Assembly (NCBI RefSeq): GCF_013403915.1 | Contig: NZ_JABFDI010000002.1 | Span: 186,001-250,000 of the forward strand | Length of the DNA: 64,000 nt | Source of the DNA: Winogradskyella pacifica | GTDB taxonomy: Bacteria > Bacteroidota > Bacteroidia > Flavobacteriales > Flavobacteriaceae | Reading direction: 5' to 3' | Shown here: piece by piece, positions 37,701-46,034 of the stretch | How the letters are laid out: each line of letters opens with the position of its first letter | Position numbering within the stretch: the stretch's first letter is position 1 | The notes under the pieces: generated by a model | Database searches by the model: none | What the model saw: the letters and a program-made list of their open reading frames with translations, nothing else | Told to the model about the DNA's origin: nothing | Translations under genes and position numbers: made by a program

Positions 37701-38210
37701 TTACAATACGCGTCGTGCCTGCACAAAAGAAAAGTACCAATACTTCTCTGCAATAGAAGAAATCATAACACCTCTGCTGGTTGAGGCATGGATAAACTCA
37801 ACATTCCCAGTTCTAACATTGGTTACAATACCAACATGGTTTACGTTTCTGCTATTTTTATTAGTAGCAAAAAACACTAAATCACCAACGTTAACCTCTT
37901 TTAAATCGATCCACTCTCCAGTACCTTTTAATCCAGATGTTGTTCTAGGCAAATTAACATCATGTTTTTTATAACTCGTATAAATTAAGCCAGAACAATC
38001 CATACCGCTTTTAGTAGTACCCCCATACTTGTAACGTGTGCCATCAAAAGTTTTAGCATATTTAACAATACTTTCGGCTTCAGCAGTGGGTTTTGCAGTC
38101 GTATTAACCTTTACAGAATGTGTTTGGTTTTTTTTATTAGAATATGTTTTTTTCGATTTGCAACTGCTAACAATAAAGAGGAGTAAAATAAGGGGTAATA
38201 GTTGTTTCAT
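37701..38210 (-). CDS. C40 family NlpC/P60 cell-wall hydrolase, lipoprotein
   Basis: 169 aa. The lipobox is LFIVSSC (Cys17). The NlpC/P60 domain covers about 50-165 with catalytic Cys in MDCSGLIYTSY, His in VNHVGIV and a further polar residue in EFIHASTSRGV. These enzymes cut D-gamma-Glu-DAP bonds in peptidoglycan stem peptides. It lies between lpxB and comEC in the same direction. Confidence 0.92.
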   Translation of the reverse strand: MKQLLPLILLLFIVSSCKSKKTYSNKKNQTHSVKVNTTAKPTAEAESIVKYAKTFDGTRYKYGGTTKSGMDCSGLIYTSYKKHDVNLPRTTSGLKGTGEWIDLKEVNVGDLVFFATNKNSRNVNHVGIVTNVRTGNVEFIHASTSRGVMISSIAEKYWYFSFVQARRVL

Positions 38211-38264
38211 TTTTTATTAAGATTTGGTAAGCTGTTTATTTGTGTAATTTAGGTTAAGTCGTTG

Positions 38265-39383
38265 TTATTTTGAATTTCTAATAGCGTTGAAAATTAATTT
38301 TGCCGTATTCTCACTAGCTCCACGTCCTCCTAATAGTTTCTCTAATTCATAATAATCTAAAAAGAGTTGTTCTCGTCTTTCGGGATGTAAAATTGAAGTT
38401 AATTCCTTTTTTAGTCGCTTTTTATTTAAATCACCTTGAATAAGTTCTGTAACCACTTCGCGATCCATTATTAAATTCACCAATGAGATATATTTGAGTG
38501 TTATGATACGTTTTGCAATTTGGTAAGAAATAGCATTGGCTTTGTAACACACCACTTGCGGTACTTTAAATAGTGCTGTCTCTAATGTCGCAGTACCAGA
38601 AGTAACTAAAGCAGCAGTAGAAATACTTAGTAAATCATATGTTCTGTTAGAAATGAATTTAATATTCTTCTTTTTTATAAAGCCTTGGTAAAATTCATAA
38701 TCTTGACTAGGAGCTCCTGCAATGACGAATTGGTAGTCTTTAAAATCATCAACTAAACTTAGCATCACACCAAGCATTTTCGTTATTTCTTGTTTCCTAC
38801 TTCCAGGTAGTAATGCGATGATAGGTTGGTCGCTAAGCTTATGTTCTTTTCTAAAAACAGTTTCTTCAACCTGTGGCCGATCCGCAATGGCATCGATTAA
38901 TGGATGGCCTACAAAATTAACGTCGTAGTTGTACGTTTTATAAAACTCTTTTTCAAAGGGAAGAATGCAATACATCGCATCAACGTCATGTTTTATTTTT
39001 TCGACTCTACTTGCTCTAGATGCCCAAACTTGTGGAGATATATAGTAATGTGTTTTGTAATTAAGTGCTTTTGCCCATTTGGCAATTCTAAGATTGAAAC
39101 CAGAATTATCTATAAAAATAAGCACATCTGGCTGAAATTTTTCAATATCAGATTTACAGAACTTTATGTGTCCTAAGACTTTTCTAAGATTTAGAATCAC
39201 TTCAGCAAAACCCATAAATTGGCGCTCCTTATAATGCATCACTAATTCTCCTCCAACATTCTGCATAAGGTCACCACCCCAAAATCTAATTTCAGCCTGT
39301 TCATCTTGTTTAAACAGGGCTTTCATAAGATTAGAACCGTGTAAATCACCTGAGGCTTCACCAGCAATGATATAATACTTCAT
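38265..39383 (-). CDS. lpxB: Lipid-A-disaccharide synthase
   Basis: 372 aa. GT19 features: MKYYIIAGEASGDLHGSNLM at the N-terminus, FIDNSGFNLRIAKWAK, YYISPQVWASRASRVEKIK, LPFEKEFY and FVGHPLID, LLPGSRKQEI, and TSGTATLETALFKVPQVVCYK. It joins UDP-diacylglucosamine and lipid X to make the lipid A disaccharide. It starts one base after a small membrane-protein gene that follows surE. Confidence 0.96.
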   Translation of the reverse strand: MKYYIIAGEASGDLHGSNLMKALFKQDEQAEIRFWGGDLMQNVGGELVMHYKERQFMGFAEVILNLRKVLGHIKFCKSDIEKFQPDVLIFIDNSGFNLRIAKWAKALNYKTHYYISPQVWASRASRVEKIKHDVDAMYCILPFEKEFYKTYNYDVNFVGHPLIDAIADRPQVEETVFRKEHKLSDQPIIALLPGSRKQEITKMLGVMLSLVDDFKDYQFVIAGAPSQDYEFYQGFIKKKNIKFISNRTYDLLSISTAALVTSGTATLETALFKVPQVVCYKANAISYQIAKRIITLKYISLVNLIMDREVVTELIQGDLNKKRLKKELTSILHPERREQLFLDYYELEKLLGGRGASENTAKLIFNAIRNSK

Positions 39384-39384
39384 T

Positions 39385-39669
39385 TTAATTCATAAATTTA
39401 ATGATCATTGTCGTAATGAGTATTAAAACTGTAGATATTAAAACACCTTTTGCTCTATGGTCTTTATTTTTCTTTAAGAAAAGGAAGAAAGCTCCCAAGT
39501 TTAAAAGGGCACCGATACTCATAAGTTTCGTAAAAAAACCTTCGGCTATGGCTTGTTCAATAACAATTCCCCAATCATCAGATTGTCCAAAAAACTGAAT
39601 TGCAAAAATAAACCCGAAAACTGTAGCGATTACACCTACAATAAAACCTATTAAAATTTCCTTCTTCAT
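39385..39669 (-). CDS. Small membrane protein, unknown
   Basis: 94 aa with three hydrophobic helices (LIGFIVGVIATVFGFIFAIQFF, LMSIGALLNLGAFFLFL, GVLISTVLILITTMIIKFM). It lies between surE and lpxB with gaps of 29 nt and 1 nt, so it is surely cotranscribed. No known motif. The position suggests an accessory to envelope lipid metabolism, but that is only context. Confidence 0.8.
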   Translation of the reverse strand: MKKEILIGFIVGVIATVFGFIFAIQFFGQSDDWGIVIEQAIAEGFFTKLMSIGALLNLGAFFLFLKKNKDHRAKGVLISTVLILITTMIIKFMN

Positions 39670-39698
39670 ATGCTGTTGTTTCTAAGCTTTATAGTTTT

Positions 39699-40481
39699 TT
39701 AATTATTTAATTTCCAAGTGTTCAAGTTCTGTATGGCATGGTGTGCGGTTAAATCAAAATGAACAGGCACTACGGAAACATAGCCATGTTCTAAAGCCCA
39801 CTCGTCAGTATCTTCGCCGTTATCCATATTTACAAATTTACCGCTGAGCCAATAATAGTCTCTGCCCATCGGGTTTGTACGCTTGTCAAATTCCTCTTTC
39901 CAATTGGCACGAGCTTGCCTGCATATTTTTATACCTTTTATAGCGTCTTTTTCTAGGTTTGGTAAATTAACATTTAACACCACACCATCAGGTAACCCGT
40001 TTTCTAATACTTGTCTGGTAATTGTTTCTACAAAAGACGCGCAATGTTCAAAATTAGCATTCCAGTTGTAATCTAATAACGAAAATCCAATAGCAGGAAT
40101 ACTTTCAATACCAGCTTCTAAAGCCGCGCTCATTGTACCAGAATAAATAACATTAATGGATGAGTTTGAACCGTGGTTAATGCCTGAAACACAGATGTCT
40201 GGTCGTCTTTCTAAAATTTCATTTACAGCTAATTTTACGCAATCGGCAGGCGTTCCTGAGCAACTATACTCTGGTTGTTTACCATCCACTGTAATTTTCT
40301 CCATATGTAATGTAGAATTTAGAGTAATAGCGTGTCCCATGGCGCTTTGTGGGCTGTCTGGAGCCACAACTACAACATCTCCAATTTTGTTCATTACCGA
40401 AATTAGCATTCTAATTCCCGGTGCCGTTATTCCATCATCATTAGTAACTAAAATTAAAGGGCGTGCAGACATTTTGTTCAA
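39699..40481 (-). CDS. surE: 5'/3'-nucleotidase SurE
   Basis: 260 aa. SurE metal-site motifs: PLILVTNDDGITAPGIRML with the Asp-Asp pair, VVAPDSPQSAMGHAIT, CSGTPADCVKLAV, and VSGINHGSNSSINVIYSGTMSAALEA. It dephosphorylates nucleoside monophosphates. First gene of the minus-strand run reaching comEC; it is divergent from the processing protease with 339 nt between starts. Confidence 0.96.
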   Translation of the reverse strand: MNKMSARPLILVTNDDGITAPGIRMLISVMNKIGDVVVVAPDSPQSAMGHAITLNSTLHMEKITVDGKQPEYSCSGTPADCVKLAVNEILERRPDICVSGINHGSNSSINVIYSGTMSAALEAGIESIPAIGFSLLDYNWNANFEHCASFVETITRQVLENGLPDGVVLNVNLPNLEKDAIKGIKICRQARANWKEEFDKRTNPMGRDYYWLSGKFVNMDNGEDTDEWALEHGYVSVVPVHFDLTAHHAIQNLNTWKLNN

Positions 40482-40546
40482 AAAATTTAATGAATTGTAA
40501 AAATACTAAAAAAGGTATCGATTTATAAGCAAACTCACCTTTAACA

Positions 40547-40569
40547 AAAAAATAGGGTACCTATTTTTT
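40547..40569. other. AT-rich inverted repeat in surE/protease divergent region
   Basis: AAAAAATAGG (40547-40556) and CCTATTTTTT (40560-40569) are perfect arms round a GTA loop. It ends one base before a TGGCAC box. It resembles a terminator stem but has no upstream plus-strand gene to end, so a regulator site or a minus-strand surE leader element are alternatives. Confidence 0.5.
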
Positions 40570-40570
40570 A

Positions 40571-40586
40571 TGGCACGGTTTTTTCT
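40571..40586 (+). promoter_or_regulatory. Possible sigma-54-type promoter
   Basis: TGGCAC (40571-40576), 5-nt spacer, TTTCT (40582-40586). This fits the -24/-12 pattern TGGCAC-N5-TTGCT with one change in the -12 element (TTTC for TTGC). It points to the duplicated leader ORFs and the processing protease. Activity is uncertain because the changed base is a conserved one. Confidence 0.35.
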
Positions 40587-40638
40587 TCTATTTTAGTGAA
40601 AAATTGAGAACCTACTTAATTAATAAGTAAAAAAAAAG

Positions 40639-40683
40639 ATGAGTCGATCCATAGATAAACCTTCAATTGAAGAATTAGTGTAA
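40639..40683 (+). CDS. Leader ORF copy 1, 14 aa
   Basis: Reads MSRSIDKPSIEELV then TAA; the stop is caused by one base difference (TAA for TAC) from copy 2. It may be a decayed copy or a short leader peptide of the protease operon. It shares the A-rich upstream tract with the real gene start. Confidence 0.3.
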   Translation: MSRSIDKPSIEELV

Positions 40684-40729
40684 ACGGCGAACACATTTTT
40701 TCCAAATTAAAATAATAAAAAAAAGAAAA

Positions 40730-40801
40730 ATGAACCGAGCCATAGATGAACCTTCAATTGAAGAATTAGTGTACACGGCGAACACATTTTTTCCAAATTA
40801 A
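40730..40801 (+). CDS. Leader ORF copy 2, 23 aa
   Basis: Reads MNRAIDEPSIEELVYTANTFFPN and ends 19 nt before the protease start. The ribosome-binding region is the same as that of the protease gene. Candidate leader peptide or small protein; protein-level use is unproven. Confidence 0.35.
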   Translation: MNRAIDEPSIEELVYTANTFFPN

Positions 40802-40820
40802 AACAATAAAAAAAAGAAAA

Positions 40821-43007
40821 ATGAAAGGGAATTATAAATTTTTGTTACTCGCTTTATTGATAGCATTTGCCTCATGCAGTTTTACGAGTAAAAAATTCGA
40901 GGATCCAGATAAAGATAAATTGTTAATCCAACTTATTTCGTATCTGCTCGGTCAAGGTCATTTTGAGCCTAAAGACATTAACGATGATTTTTCATCACAT
41001 GTTTATGATAGTTATTTAAATAATTTAGATCCGTTTAAGCGTTATTTCTATGAATCGGATATTAAGGAATTTGAAGCGTACAAGGATAAAATTGACGATC
41101 AAATTAAAGCTTACGATGTGTCGTTTTTTAACCTTACACATCAACGGTTGTTGCAGCGTATTGCTGAGTCTAAAGAAATGTATAAGGATTTGTTAGATAA
41201 ACCTTTCAATTTCTCTAAAGACGAAGACTACAATGCGAATTATGAGAATCTTACTTATGTGTCTAATAAGCGCGAAATGAAAGAGCGTTGGAGACAACAA
41301 TTGAAATTTTCTACCATCGTTAATTTTGATGATGTGGTTTCGCAACAAGATATTGATGGGGATTCGGAAACAGCTGCAGATCTTGATTTTTCAGAAGCTA
41401 ATGAAAAACCAAAGGCTAAAAAATCGGAAGCTAAAAAATCAGATAAAGAATTAGAAGTAGACGCACGTTTGTTGACAAAAAAATCACTCGATGAGCTTTA
41501 CGATTACATTGATGATAGAACACGTAACGATTGGTTTGCAATGTACATAAATGCTATTGTAGAAGGGTATGACCCGCATACATTTTATTTCGCACCAGAA
41601 GATAAGGAGCGCTTTGATAGAGATATTTCAGGTAAATTTGAAGGTATTGGTGCGCGTTTACAAAAGAAAGTAGACGGTATTATGGTAAATGAAATTATCA
41701 GCGGCGGACCAGCGTGGAGAGCTAATGAGTTAGAAGTGGGTGACCAAATTCTTAAGGTTAGACAAGAAGATGAGAAAGAAGCTATCAACGTTGTTGGTAT
41801 GCGATTAGATGATGCTATTAAATTTATAAAAGGGCCAAAAGGAACTGTGGTGACATTAACCTTAAAAAAGGTAGATGGAACGATTCAGGATGTTTCTATA
41901 AAAAGAGATATCGTAGAACTTGAAGAAACGTACGCAAAATCTTCAATAGTTGAAAAAGATGGGAAAACCTTTGGTGTTATTAATCTTCCTAAATTTTACA
42001 TCAGTTTTGAAGATTATAATGAAAGAAATGCAGCTTCAGATATTAAACAAGAAATCTTAAGATTAAAAGAAGAAGGGGTTGAAGGTTTAGTAATGGATTT
42101 AAGAAATAATGGTGGTGGTTCTCTACAAACTGTTGTAGATATTGCTGGTTTATTTATTGAAGAAGGACCAGTAGTACAAGTTAAAACAACAGGAGAAGCT
42201 AAAGAAGTACTTAGTGATAAAGATGCATCTATAGTTTGGGACGGACCTTTAGTGATTTTAGTAAATGAATTATCGGCCTCTGCTTCTGAGATTTTAGCAG
42301 CAGCAATGCAAGACTATAAAAGAGGAATTGTTATTGGTAGCAAGCAAACCTACGGTAAAGGAACAGTGCAAACTGTGATGGATCTAAACCGAATGGTAAA
42401 AAACAACACCAAAGGAGATATGGGGGCTTTAAAGTTTACCACTCAGAAATTTTATAGAATTAATGGAGGTTCAACACAGTTAGAAGGTGTAAAGAGTGAT
42501 GTTGTTGTGCCAGACCGTTACAGTTATATTAATATTGGAGAAAAAGATCAAGACAATCCATTAGCGTGGGATAAAATTGATGCTGCTGATTATGAAGTTT
42601 GGAGTAATTACTTTGATTACGATACTACAATTAGTAAAAGTAAAGCAAGAATGGCTGGTAATGAGCAGTTGAAGCTTATTGATGCCAATGCACAATGGGT
42701 GAAGAAAATAAGAGACCGTGAGTCGTACTCGTTAAACTATGATACCTATAAAAAGGAAATGGAGATTAATGAAGAGGAAGCGAAGCGTTTTACAAAACTT
42801 TCAGAATATCAAACGAATTTAACATTCAGCTCATTGCCTTACGAAGTAAAGCTAATGAACGAAGATTCTGTATTATTAGAAAAACGTGATCGTTGGCATA
42901 AAGCTTTAGCAAAGGATGTCTATGTTGAGGAAGCAATTAATGTGCTTCATGATTTGAAAATGACTTACGAGATAAAAAATAAAGTTGCTAATTCTGTAAA
43001 GAATTAA
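40821..43007 (+). CDS. prc: C-terminal processing peptidase (Tsp/Prc, S41)
   Basis: 728 aa, lipoprotein-like start LLIAFASC. A helical N-terminal domain (YLNNLDPFKRYFYESDI), a PDZ domain (about 260-345, GIGARLQKKVDGIMVNEIISGGPAWRANELEVGDQILKV) and the S41 protease domain follow. The Ser of SASASE (485-489) and Lys513 in TYGKGTVQ form the Ser-Lys dyad. DUF3340-like C-terminal part (WDKIDAADYEVWSNYFDY) as in E. coli Prc. It degrades or trims periplasmic proteins at the C-terminus, in other bacteria including peptidoglycan hydrolases and FtsI. The start is fixed by the 91-bp repeat phase and the signal. Confidence 0.93.
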   Translation: MKGNYKFLLLALLIAFASCSFTSKKFEDPDKDKLLIQLISYLLGQGHFEPKDINDDFSSHVYDSYLNNLDPFKRYFYESDIKEFEAYKDKIDDQIKAYDVSFFNLTHQRLLQRIAESKEMYKDLLDKPFNFSKDEDYNANYENLTYVSNKREMKERWRQQLKFSTIVNFDDVVSQQDIDGDSETAADLDFSEANEKPKAKKSEAKKSDKELEVDARLLTKKSLDELYDYIDDRTRNDWFAMYINAIVEGYDPHTFYFAPEDKERFDRDISGKFEGIGARLQKKVDGIMVNEIISGGPAWRANELEVGDQILKVRQEDEKEAINVVGMRLDDAIKFIKGPKGTVVTLTLKKVDGTIQDVSIKRDIVELEETYAKSSIVEKDGKTFGVINLPKFYISFEDYNERNAASDIKQEILRLKEEGVEGLVMDLRNNGGGSLQTVVDIAGLFIEEGPVVQVKTTGEAKEVLSDKDASIVWDGPLVILVNELSASASEILAAAMQDYKRGIVIGSKQTYGKGTVQTVMDLNRMVKNNTKGDMGALKFTTQKFYRINGGSTQLEGVKSDVVVPDRYSYINIGEKDQDNPLAWDKIDAADYEVWSNYFDYDTTISKSKARMAGNEQLKLIDANAQWVKKIRDRESYSLNYDTYKKEMEINEEEAKRFTKLSEYQTNLTFSSLPYEVKLMNEDSVLLEKRDRWHKALAKDVYVEEAINVLHDLKMTYEIKNKVANSVKN

Positions 43008-43088
43008 AGTAATAAAAGAGCCTTGTTTTGTGCTACTTAGTGAAATCTAAATGACTGAAACAAGATGCCTACTAATTAATTAAGATGA

Positions 43089-44183
43089 ATGTCTAATCAA
43101 AATAAGTCATTAACAAGCTTAGCGCTTCAAAAGTTTAAAAAAAACTTTTGGGGCGTTTTTAGTTTGAGTATTATTATTTGTATTGGTTTGGTTTCTGTGT
43201 TTGCTTATTTATTCGCGCCAGATGCTTCAAAAAACGCCAATCAAATGCATTTAGCTATTCATTCAAAATCGCCTGGTTTTGAAGTGGAGATGTTAACGAT
43301 TCCATCTGGTATTGAATCAGAACAAAACTTTTTTTCAAAATTATTCTTTGGTTATAATAACACAGATACCGAGATTCCTATTCAATCTCATAATGTGAAA
43401 AATGGTGTTTTAGCTTATGTAGAATATGCTTCAGATGGACTACAAGGTGAAGAAAAGAAAATTGCGGTGTCACGTTTTCCAAGTTCGAATTACGAATCTT
43501 ATATAACTACTAAAAGTTTTGTTTTTGGTACTGATAAATATGGACGCGATTATTTGAGTCGTATCTTAATAGGTTCTCGTATTTCGTTCTTTATTGGCTT
43601 TGTAGCAGTCTTTATTTCATTAATTGTAGGACTCATAATGGGGAGTTTAGCAGGTTACTATGGAGGAAAGATTGATACTTTTATTATGTGGGTTATCAAT
43701 GTAACCTGGTCTATCCCAACCTTATTATTAGTGATTGCTATTACGTTGGCTTTAGGAAAAGGCTTTTGGCAGGTGTTTATAGCCGTAGGTTTAACTATGT
43801 GGGTAGAAGTAGCAAGAGTGGTAAGAGGGCAAATCATCAGTGCTAAAGAAATGCAGTACGTCACAGCTGCTAGAGCTTTGGGCTATAATGACTATAGAAT
43901 TATCACCAAACACATCTTACCCAATATTTTTGGACCATTAATCGTTATTTCTGCAGCAAATTTTGCAGCAGCTATCTTAATAGAAAGTGGCCTTAGTTTC
44001 TTGGGTATTGGAGCGCAACCGCCAATGGCAAGTTGGGGAGCTATGATAAAAGACCATTACAATTATATCATTTTAGGTAAACCGTATTTAGCACTCATTC
44101 CTGGAGTGTGTATTATGCTATTGGTTATGGCTTTTATGTTAGTGGGTAATGCTTTGCGTGATGCTTTGGATGTGAAATCTTAA
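43089..44183 (+). CDS. Orphan DppC/OppC-type ABC transporter permease
   Basis: 364 aa. N-terminal OppC_N helix (FWGVFSLSIIICIGLVSVFAYLFAPDA), a periplasmic insertion of about 100 residues (45-150), then the binding-protein-dependent permease domain with FGTDKYGRDYLSRILIGSRISFFIGF and the EAA loop (EMQYVTAARALGYNDYRIITKHILPNIFGPL). It is a subunit of a peptide or nickel ABC importer, but no partner permease, ATPase or binding protein is adjacent. Its 3' end overlaps the convergent engB gene by 4 nt. Confidence 0.92.
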   Translation: MSNQNKSLTSLALQKFKKNFWGVFSLSIIICIGLVSVFAYLFAPDASKNANQMHLAIHSKSPGFEVEMLTIPSGIESEQNFFSKLFFGYNNTDTEIPIQSHNVKNGVLAYVEYASDGLQGEEKKIAVSRFPSSNYESYITTKSFVFGTDKYGRDYLSRILIGSRISFFIGFVAVFISLIVGLIMGSLAGYYGGKIDTFIMWVINVTWSIPTLLLVIAITLALGKGFWQVFIAVGLTMWVEVARVVRGQIISAKEMQYVTAARALGYNDYRIITKHILPNIFGPLIVISAANFAAAILIESGLSFLGIGAQPPMASWGAMIKDHYNYIILGKPYLALIPGVCIMLLVMAFMLVGNALRDALDVKS

Positions 44184-44797
44184 TTATTTGACCTCAGTTG
44201 TTCAATTTCTTCGTTGGTGTCTTCAATAAAGTTTAGTACATCATCCTTACCTATGTAGTTAGAAGCAGACGTTACAAAGTAAGGTGGTAATTCTTCCCAG
44301 AATTTAAGTAGCTCTTGGCAGTATTCATCTACATGACGTTCAATAGCTTTTGGTTTTAACTTGTCAGCTTTGGTAAATATGATACCAAAAGGAATTTCGC
44401 TTTCTCCCATGTATTTCATAAATTCTAAATCTATGGGTTGCGGTTTGTGTCTAATATCTACGAGTACAAAAGCAGAAACCAATTGTTGACGTTTTTCAAA
44501 ATAATCGGTAATAAACTTTTGAAATTTCTTCTTTGAGGACTTTGACACGCGTGCATAACCATAACCTGGTAAATCTACTAGGTACCAATTCTCATTAATA
44601 AGAAAATGGTTGATTAACTGCGTTTTTCCTGGTCGGCCAGAAGTTTTTGCTAAACTTTTTCTATCAGTTAGCATGTTGATTAATGACGATTTTCCAACAT
44701 TACTTCGCCCAATAAAGGCATATTCGGGTAGGGCATTCTTGGGGCATTTTGCCACTTCAGAATTACTAACTACAAATTCAGCTGATTTTATTTTCAT
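44180..44797 (-). CDS. engB: Ribosome biogenesis GTPase YihA/EngB
   Basis: 205 aa. G1 AFIGRSNVGKSSLINML, G2/TrmE-type region KTSGRPGKTQLINHF, G3 LVDLPGYGYA, G4 IIFTKADKLKP, G5 VTSASNYIGKDD. The protein works in late assembly of the large ribosomal subunit. Convergent with the permease gene and overlapping it by 4 nt. Confidence 0.96.
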   Translation of the reverse strand: MKIKSAEFVVSNSEVAKCPKNALPEYAFIGRSNVGKSSLINMLTDRKSLAKTSGRPGKTQLINHFLINENWYLVDLPGYGYARVSKSSKKKFQKFITDYFEKRQQLVSAFVLVDIRHKPQPIDLEFMKYMGESEIPFGIIFTKADKLKPKAIERHVDEYCQELLKFWEELPPYFVTSASNYIGKDDVLNFIEDTNEEIEQLRSNN

Positions 44798-44908
44798 CTT
44801 CAGTTCCCGTAAAAACGAGAATCTTATTTAATTAAACTTAGTCTTTTGTGAAGTAAAAAATGGGGCTTTCCAAAAGGACAAATGCCAGTCACATTTTTTT
44901 AAGTATAA

Positions 44909-44932
44909 ACTTTGCGTTTCTGCACCTTTGAG
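44909..44932. repeat. Degenerate CTTTGCG-type intergenic repeat
   Basis: ACTTTGCGTTTCTGCACCTT shares the 8-bp CTTTGCGN/CTCTGCGN period seen at 27640-27672. It lies in the 187-nt gap between engB and the hydrolase gene. Confidence 0.4.
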
Positions 44933-44984
44933 TGATATTTTTACTTCGTGCTTCCGACTTTCCAGTCTTTAAGCTTTTTTTTAC

Positions 44985-45749
44985 CTAAAATTCACGCTTT
45001 TCTAGCCAGCCCATAAGAATTGTATTAAATTCTTCTGGATGCTCCATCATTGCTGCGTGTCCACATTTATCAATCCAATGCAATTCAGAATCAGGTAAAA
45101 GTTCATGGAATTCTTCCGCAACTTCAGGTGGAGTGACATTATCGTTTTTCCCCCAAATGATACAAATAGGTGTCGTCATTTTTGGTAAATCCTTAGCCAT
45201 ATTGTGCCTTATGGCACTTTTGGCGATCGCTAAGGTTTTTATAAGCTTATTACGGTCGTTTACGGTTTCATAGACTTCGTCTACAATTTCTTTGGTCGCT
45301 ACCGCCGGATCGTAAAACACCTCTTGCGCTTTCTTTTTCATTACTTCATAGTCACTCCGTTTGGTGTAGCCACCTCCCATTGCGCTTTCATAAAGTCCTG
45401 AACTTCCAGTGATAATTAATGCTTTTACTTTTTTAGGGTATAATTTTGTGTGGTACAAACCAATATGGCCACCAAGAGAATTGCCAAGTAAAATAACGTT
45501 ATCTAAACCTTTATACTCAATAAAATCCTTGAGATAATTAGCAAAGCTTTTAACGTTGGTTTTTAACAACGACATACTGTAAATAGGAAGTTCTGGAATG
45601 ATAACTTTATAGCCCCTAGAGCTAAAGTATTTAGTGACTCCGTCAAAATTACTGAGGCCTCCCATTAAACCATGCAACACAATAATTGGTGTGCCTTCGC
45701 CTACTTCAATATATCTAAAATCCTTTTCTTTCTTTAAAAGGTGTGCCAT
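44985..45749 (-). CDS. Alpha/beta hydrolase
   Basis: 254 aa. Core fold motifs: GTPIIVLHGLMGGLSNFDGV (oxyanion HG), nucleophile Ser in LLGNSLGGHIGL, acid residue in CIIWGKNDNVTPPEVA, and His in DKCGHAAMMEHPEEF. The substrate cannot be named; similar proteins include C-C bond hydrolases and esterases. A TATATTTG box on the minus strand at 45778-45785 precedes it. Divergent from mraZ. Confidence 0.88.
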   Translation of the reverse strand: MAHLLKKEKDFRYIEVGEGTPIIVLHGLMGGLSNFDGVTKYFSSRGYKVIIPELPIYSMSLLKTNVKSFANYLKDFIEYKGLDNVILLGNSLGGHIGLYHTKLYPKKVKALIITGSSGLYESAMGGGYTKRSDYEVMKKKAQEVFYDPAVATKEIVDEVYETVNDRNKLIKTLAIAKSAIRHNMAKDLPKMTTPICIIWGKNDNVTPPEVAEEFHELLPDSELHWIDKCGHAAMMEHPEEFNTILMGWLEKREF

Positions 45750-45777
45750 GTGCGAGTTCGTGCTTGTGTGTTAGAAA

Positions 45778-45785
45778 CAAATATA
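45778..45785 (-). promoter_or_regulatory. -7 box of the hydrolase gene
   Basis: Minus-strand TATATTTG, 28 nt before the start codon of the alpha/beta hydrolase gene. No TTG at the ideal -33 distance. Confidence 0.4.
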
Positions 45786-45957
45786 ACCAAATCCTTTAGA
45801 ATATAAATAATATGGAAAAAATATCAACTTTTTTTATTAGAAGGGAGTTGTGTTGGTCAATGTTAATAATTCCCACTTTAAAATATTTGTTTAAAAGTTG
45901 AATTCATTGACGTCATAATATATTGAGGTAATTTCAAACTAAAACTTATCAACAAAT

Positions 45958-46022
45958 GTGGTAGAATGTGGTAAAAAGTGGTGATTTTTTCAATATCTTT
46001 GAATCTTAACCGTTAAAGTGGT
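45958..46022 (+). promoter_or_regulatory. MraZ operator and promoter of the dcw cluster
   Basis: GTGGT occurs at 45958, 45968 and 45978, exactly 10 bp apart, and again at 46018, 40 bp further and still in phase. The -7 box TATCTTTG sits at 45994-46001, so the boxes cover the -33 region and the region just past the expected start of transcription. E. coli MraZ binds three TGGG-type repeats with the same 10-bp period in front of its own operon; here the unit is TGGT. This strongly suggests autoregulation by the mraZ product. Confidence 0.75.
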
Positions 46023-46034
46023 AAACGAAACCTT

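Larger units (their letters stand above)
40639..40820 (+). repeat. 91-bp tandem duplication of a leader unit
   Basis: Two copies of a 91-bp unit (from 40639 and 40730) precede the protease start at 40821, which lies exactly one more period away. Each unit holds a start codon, IDxPSIEELV codons, the tract ACGGCGAACACATTTTTTCC and an A-rich ribosome-binding stretch AATAAAAAAAAGAAAA before the next ATG. The copies differ by only a few bases. Confidence 0.9.

Noticed and set aside
40547..40569. Inverted repeat as a terminator of a plus-strand transcript
   Set aside because: No gene lies upstream on the plus strand; the region opposite is the surE start. Listed as an unassigned dyad instead.
40639..40801. 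Repeat region as a CRISPR or transposon end
   Set aside because: Only two copies without spacers, and no transposase or target-site duplication; the phase with the protease start fits a simple tandem duplication.
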